Position numbers and translations under genes: made by a program. From assembly GCA_041483455.1 (NCBI GenBank), contig JBGPFS010000036.1, forward strand, positions 1 through 15,150: 15,150 bases of DNA, written 5' to 3'. The notes under the pieces were generated by a model. That model did no database searches. It saw nothing but the letters and a program-made list of their open reading frames with translations, and was not told where the DNA came from. Below are positions 14,855 to 15,150 of this stretch, piece after piece (positions within the stretch are counted from its first letter, which is position 1; each line of letters starts with the position of its first letter). This DNA is from JBGPFS01 sp041483455 (GTDB taxonomy: Bacteria; Chloroflexota; Limnocylindria; Limnocylindrales; CSP1-4).

Positions 14855-14913
14855 GATCTCGCGACGGTCGGCCGGCGGCCCTCCGGCCCGATCCCGCGAC
14901 ATTCGGCCGGCGG
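14855..14913. repeat. Two imperfect 24-bp direct repeats
   Basis: The copies at 14855-14878 and 14890-14913 agree at 21 of 24 positions (core GCGAC followed by TCGGCCGGCGG) and are 35 bp apart. They lie between the M23 stop and the GGDEF promoter. Function is unknown. Confidence 0.45.
14870..14888 (-). terminator. GC hairpin after the partial M23 gene
   Basis: GGCCGG/CCGGCC stem of 6 bp with a 7-nt loop lies about 50 bp past the stop at 14938, without a T-tract. It is a weak candidate and overlaps the direct repeat. Confidence 0.2.
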
Positions 14914-14937
14914 CTGGCGGCCCAGCGTCCGGGACGG

Positions 14938-15150
14938 TCAGTCGCGCCGCATCGCTGCCAGGATCGACGGCCCGATGTCGAACCCATCGATCACCCGGAC
15001 CACCCCGCGGACCCGGTACCGGATGAGGAACGGCGCCCGGATCTCCACGTGGAGGTGGGGGATCGTCCCCCCGGCGTTCCCGCTGATCCCGGTCAGGCCC
15101 ACGACCTCACCACGCCGGACCTGGTCGCCCGGCCGGACCCGCCGCCCCGA
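14938..15150 (-). CDS. M23-family metallopeptidase, C-terminal part (runs off the right edge)
   Basis: Only the last 70 residues and the TGA are present. The segment VRPGDQVRRGEVVGLTG followed by SGNAGGTIPHLHVEI is the classic C-terminal half of an M23/LytM domain, with the HxH motif at residues 32 and 34 of the visible part. After it come about 34 residues with no recognised domain, ending in ILAAMRRD. The HxxxD zinc motif, signal peptide and any cell-wall-binding domain would lie beyond the edge. M23 enzymes cut peptide bridges of peptidoglycan, or act as inactive LytM scaffolds. It is on the same strand as, and 170 bp upstream of, the HTH-GAF-GGDEF gene, which has its own candidate promoter. 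Confidence 0.88.
   Translation of the reverse strand, partial: SGRRVRPGDQVRRGEVVGLTGISGNAGGTIPHLHVEIRAPFLIRYRVRGVVRVIDGFDIGPSILAAMRRD

Overview
The window is about 15 kb of very GC-rich bacterial DNA, densely packed with protein genes and without rRNA, tRNA, CRISPR or transposon genes that I can see. Codon third positions are almost all G/C, and several genes appear to be leaderless. A Tat-type Rieske protein, many GAF/two-component signalling proteins and secreted wall enzymes suggest a free-living, respiring Chloroflexota-like organism (for example the Limnocylindria group). An actinobacterium cannot be excluded; this placement is inference.

Layout. 1-3421, minus strand: a GAF-containing NarL-type sensor kinase (3421-1592), its NarL/FixJ response regulator (1635-955, overlapping it by 44 bp), a degenerate receiver-domain protein (749-312), and the start of a Tat/lipobox Rieske iron-sulfur protein running off the left edge. 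3628-5403, plus strand: one continuous gene joining a 10-TM EamA/DMT transporter, an extra TM and an M23 metallopeptidase. It converges on and overlaps by 19 bp the minus-strand operon 9002-5385: a membrane protein with a large exported domain, a WYL regulator and a COG1078-type HD phosphohydrolase. 9197/9204-9659, plus strand: a small conserved-looking protein whose start and frame are uncertain. 9739-11691, minus strand: a class-I glutamine-amidotransferase-like C26 hydrolase and a lipoprotein with LysM and NodB deacetylase domains. 11813-14767, minus strand: a 984-residue cytosolic protein with a MerR-like DNA-binding domain, four GAF domains and an intact GGDEF cyclase domain, followed at the right edge by the C-terminus of a second M23 peptidase.

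Themes. Three predicted wall-active proteins (the M23 fusion, the LysM-NodB protein and the partial M23) lie beside a predicted c-di-GMP producer and a two-component system, so envelope remodelling and environmental sensing dominate. No intergenic gap exceeds about 250 bp. The gaps hold candidate promoters in which a TANNNT-like -10 ends 6-7 nt before the start codon (leaderless mRNAs), GC-rich hairpins without T-tracts, and near 14.8 kb a dyad and inverted repeat upstream of the HTH-GAF-GGDEF gene.

Most worth a second look: the EamA-M23 fusion, the DNA-binding diguanylate cyclase with a dyad in its own promoter, the small plus-strand gene with a possible frameshift, and the pseudo-receiver with Glu at the phosphoacceptor position.
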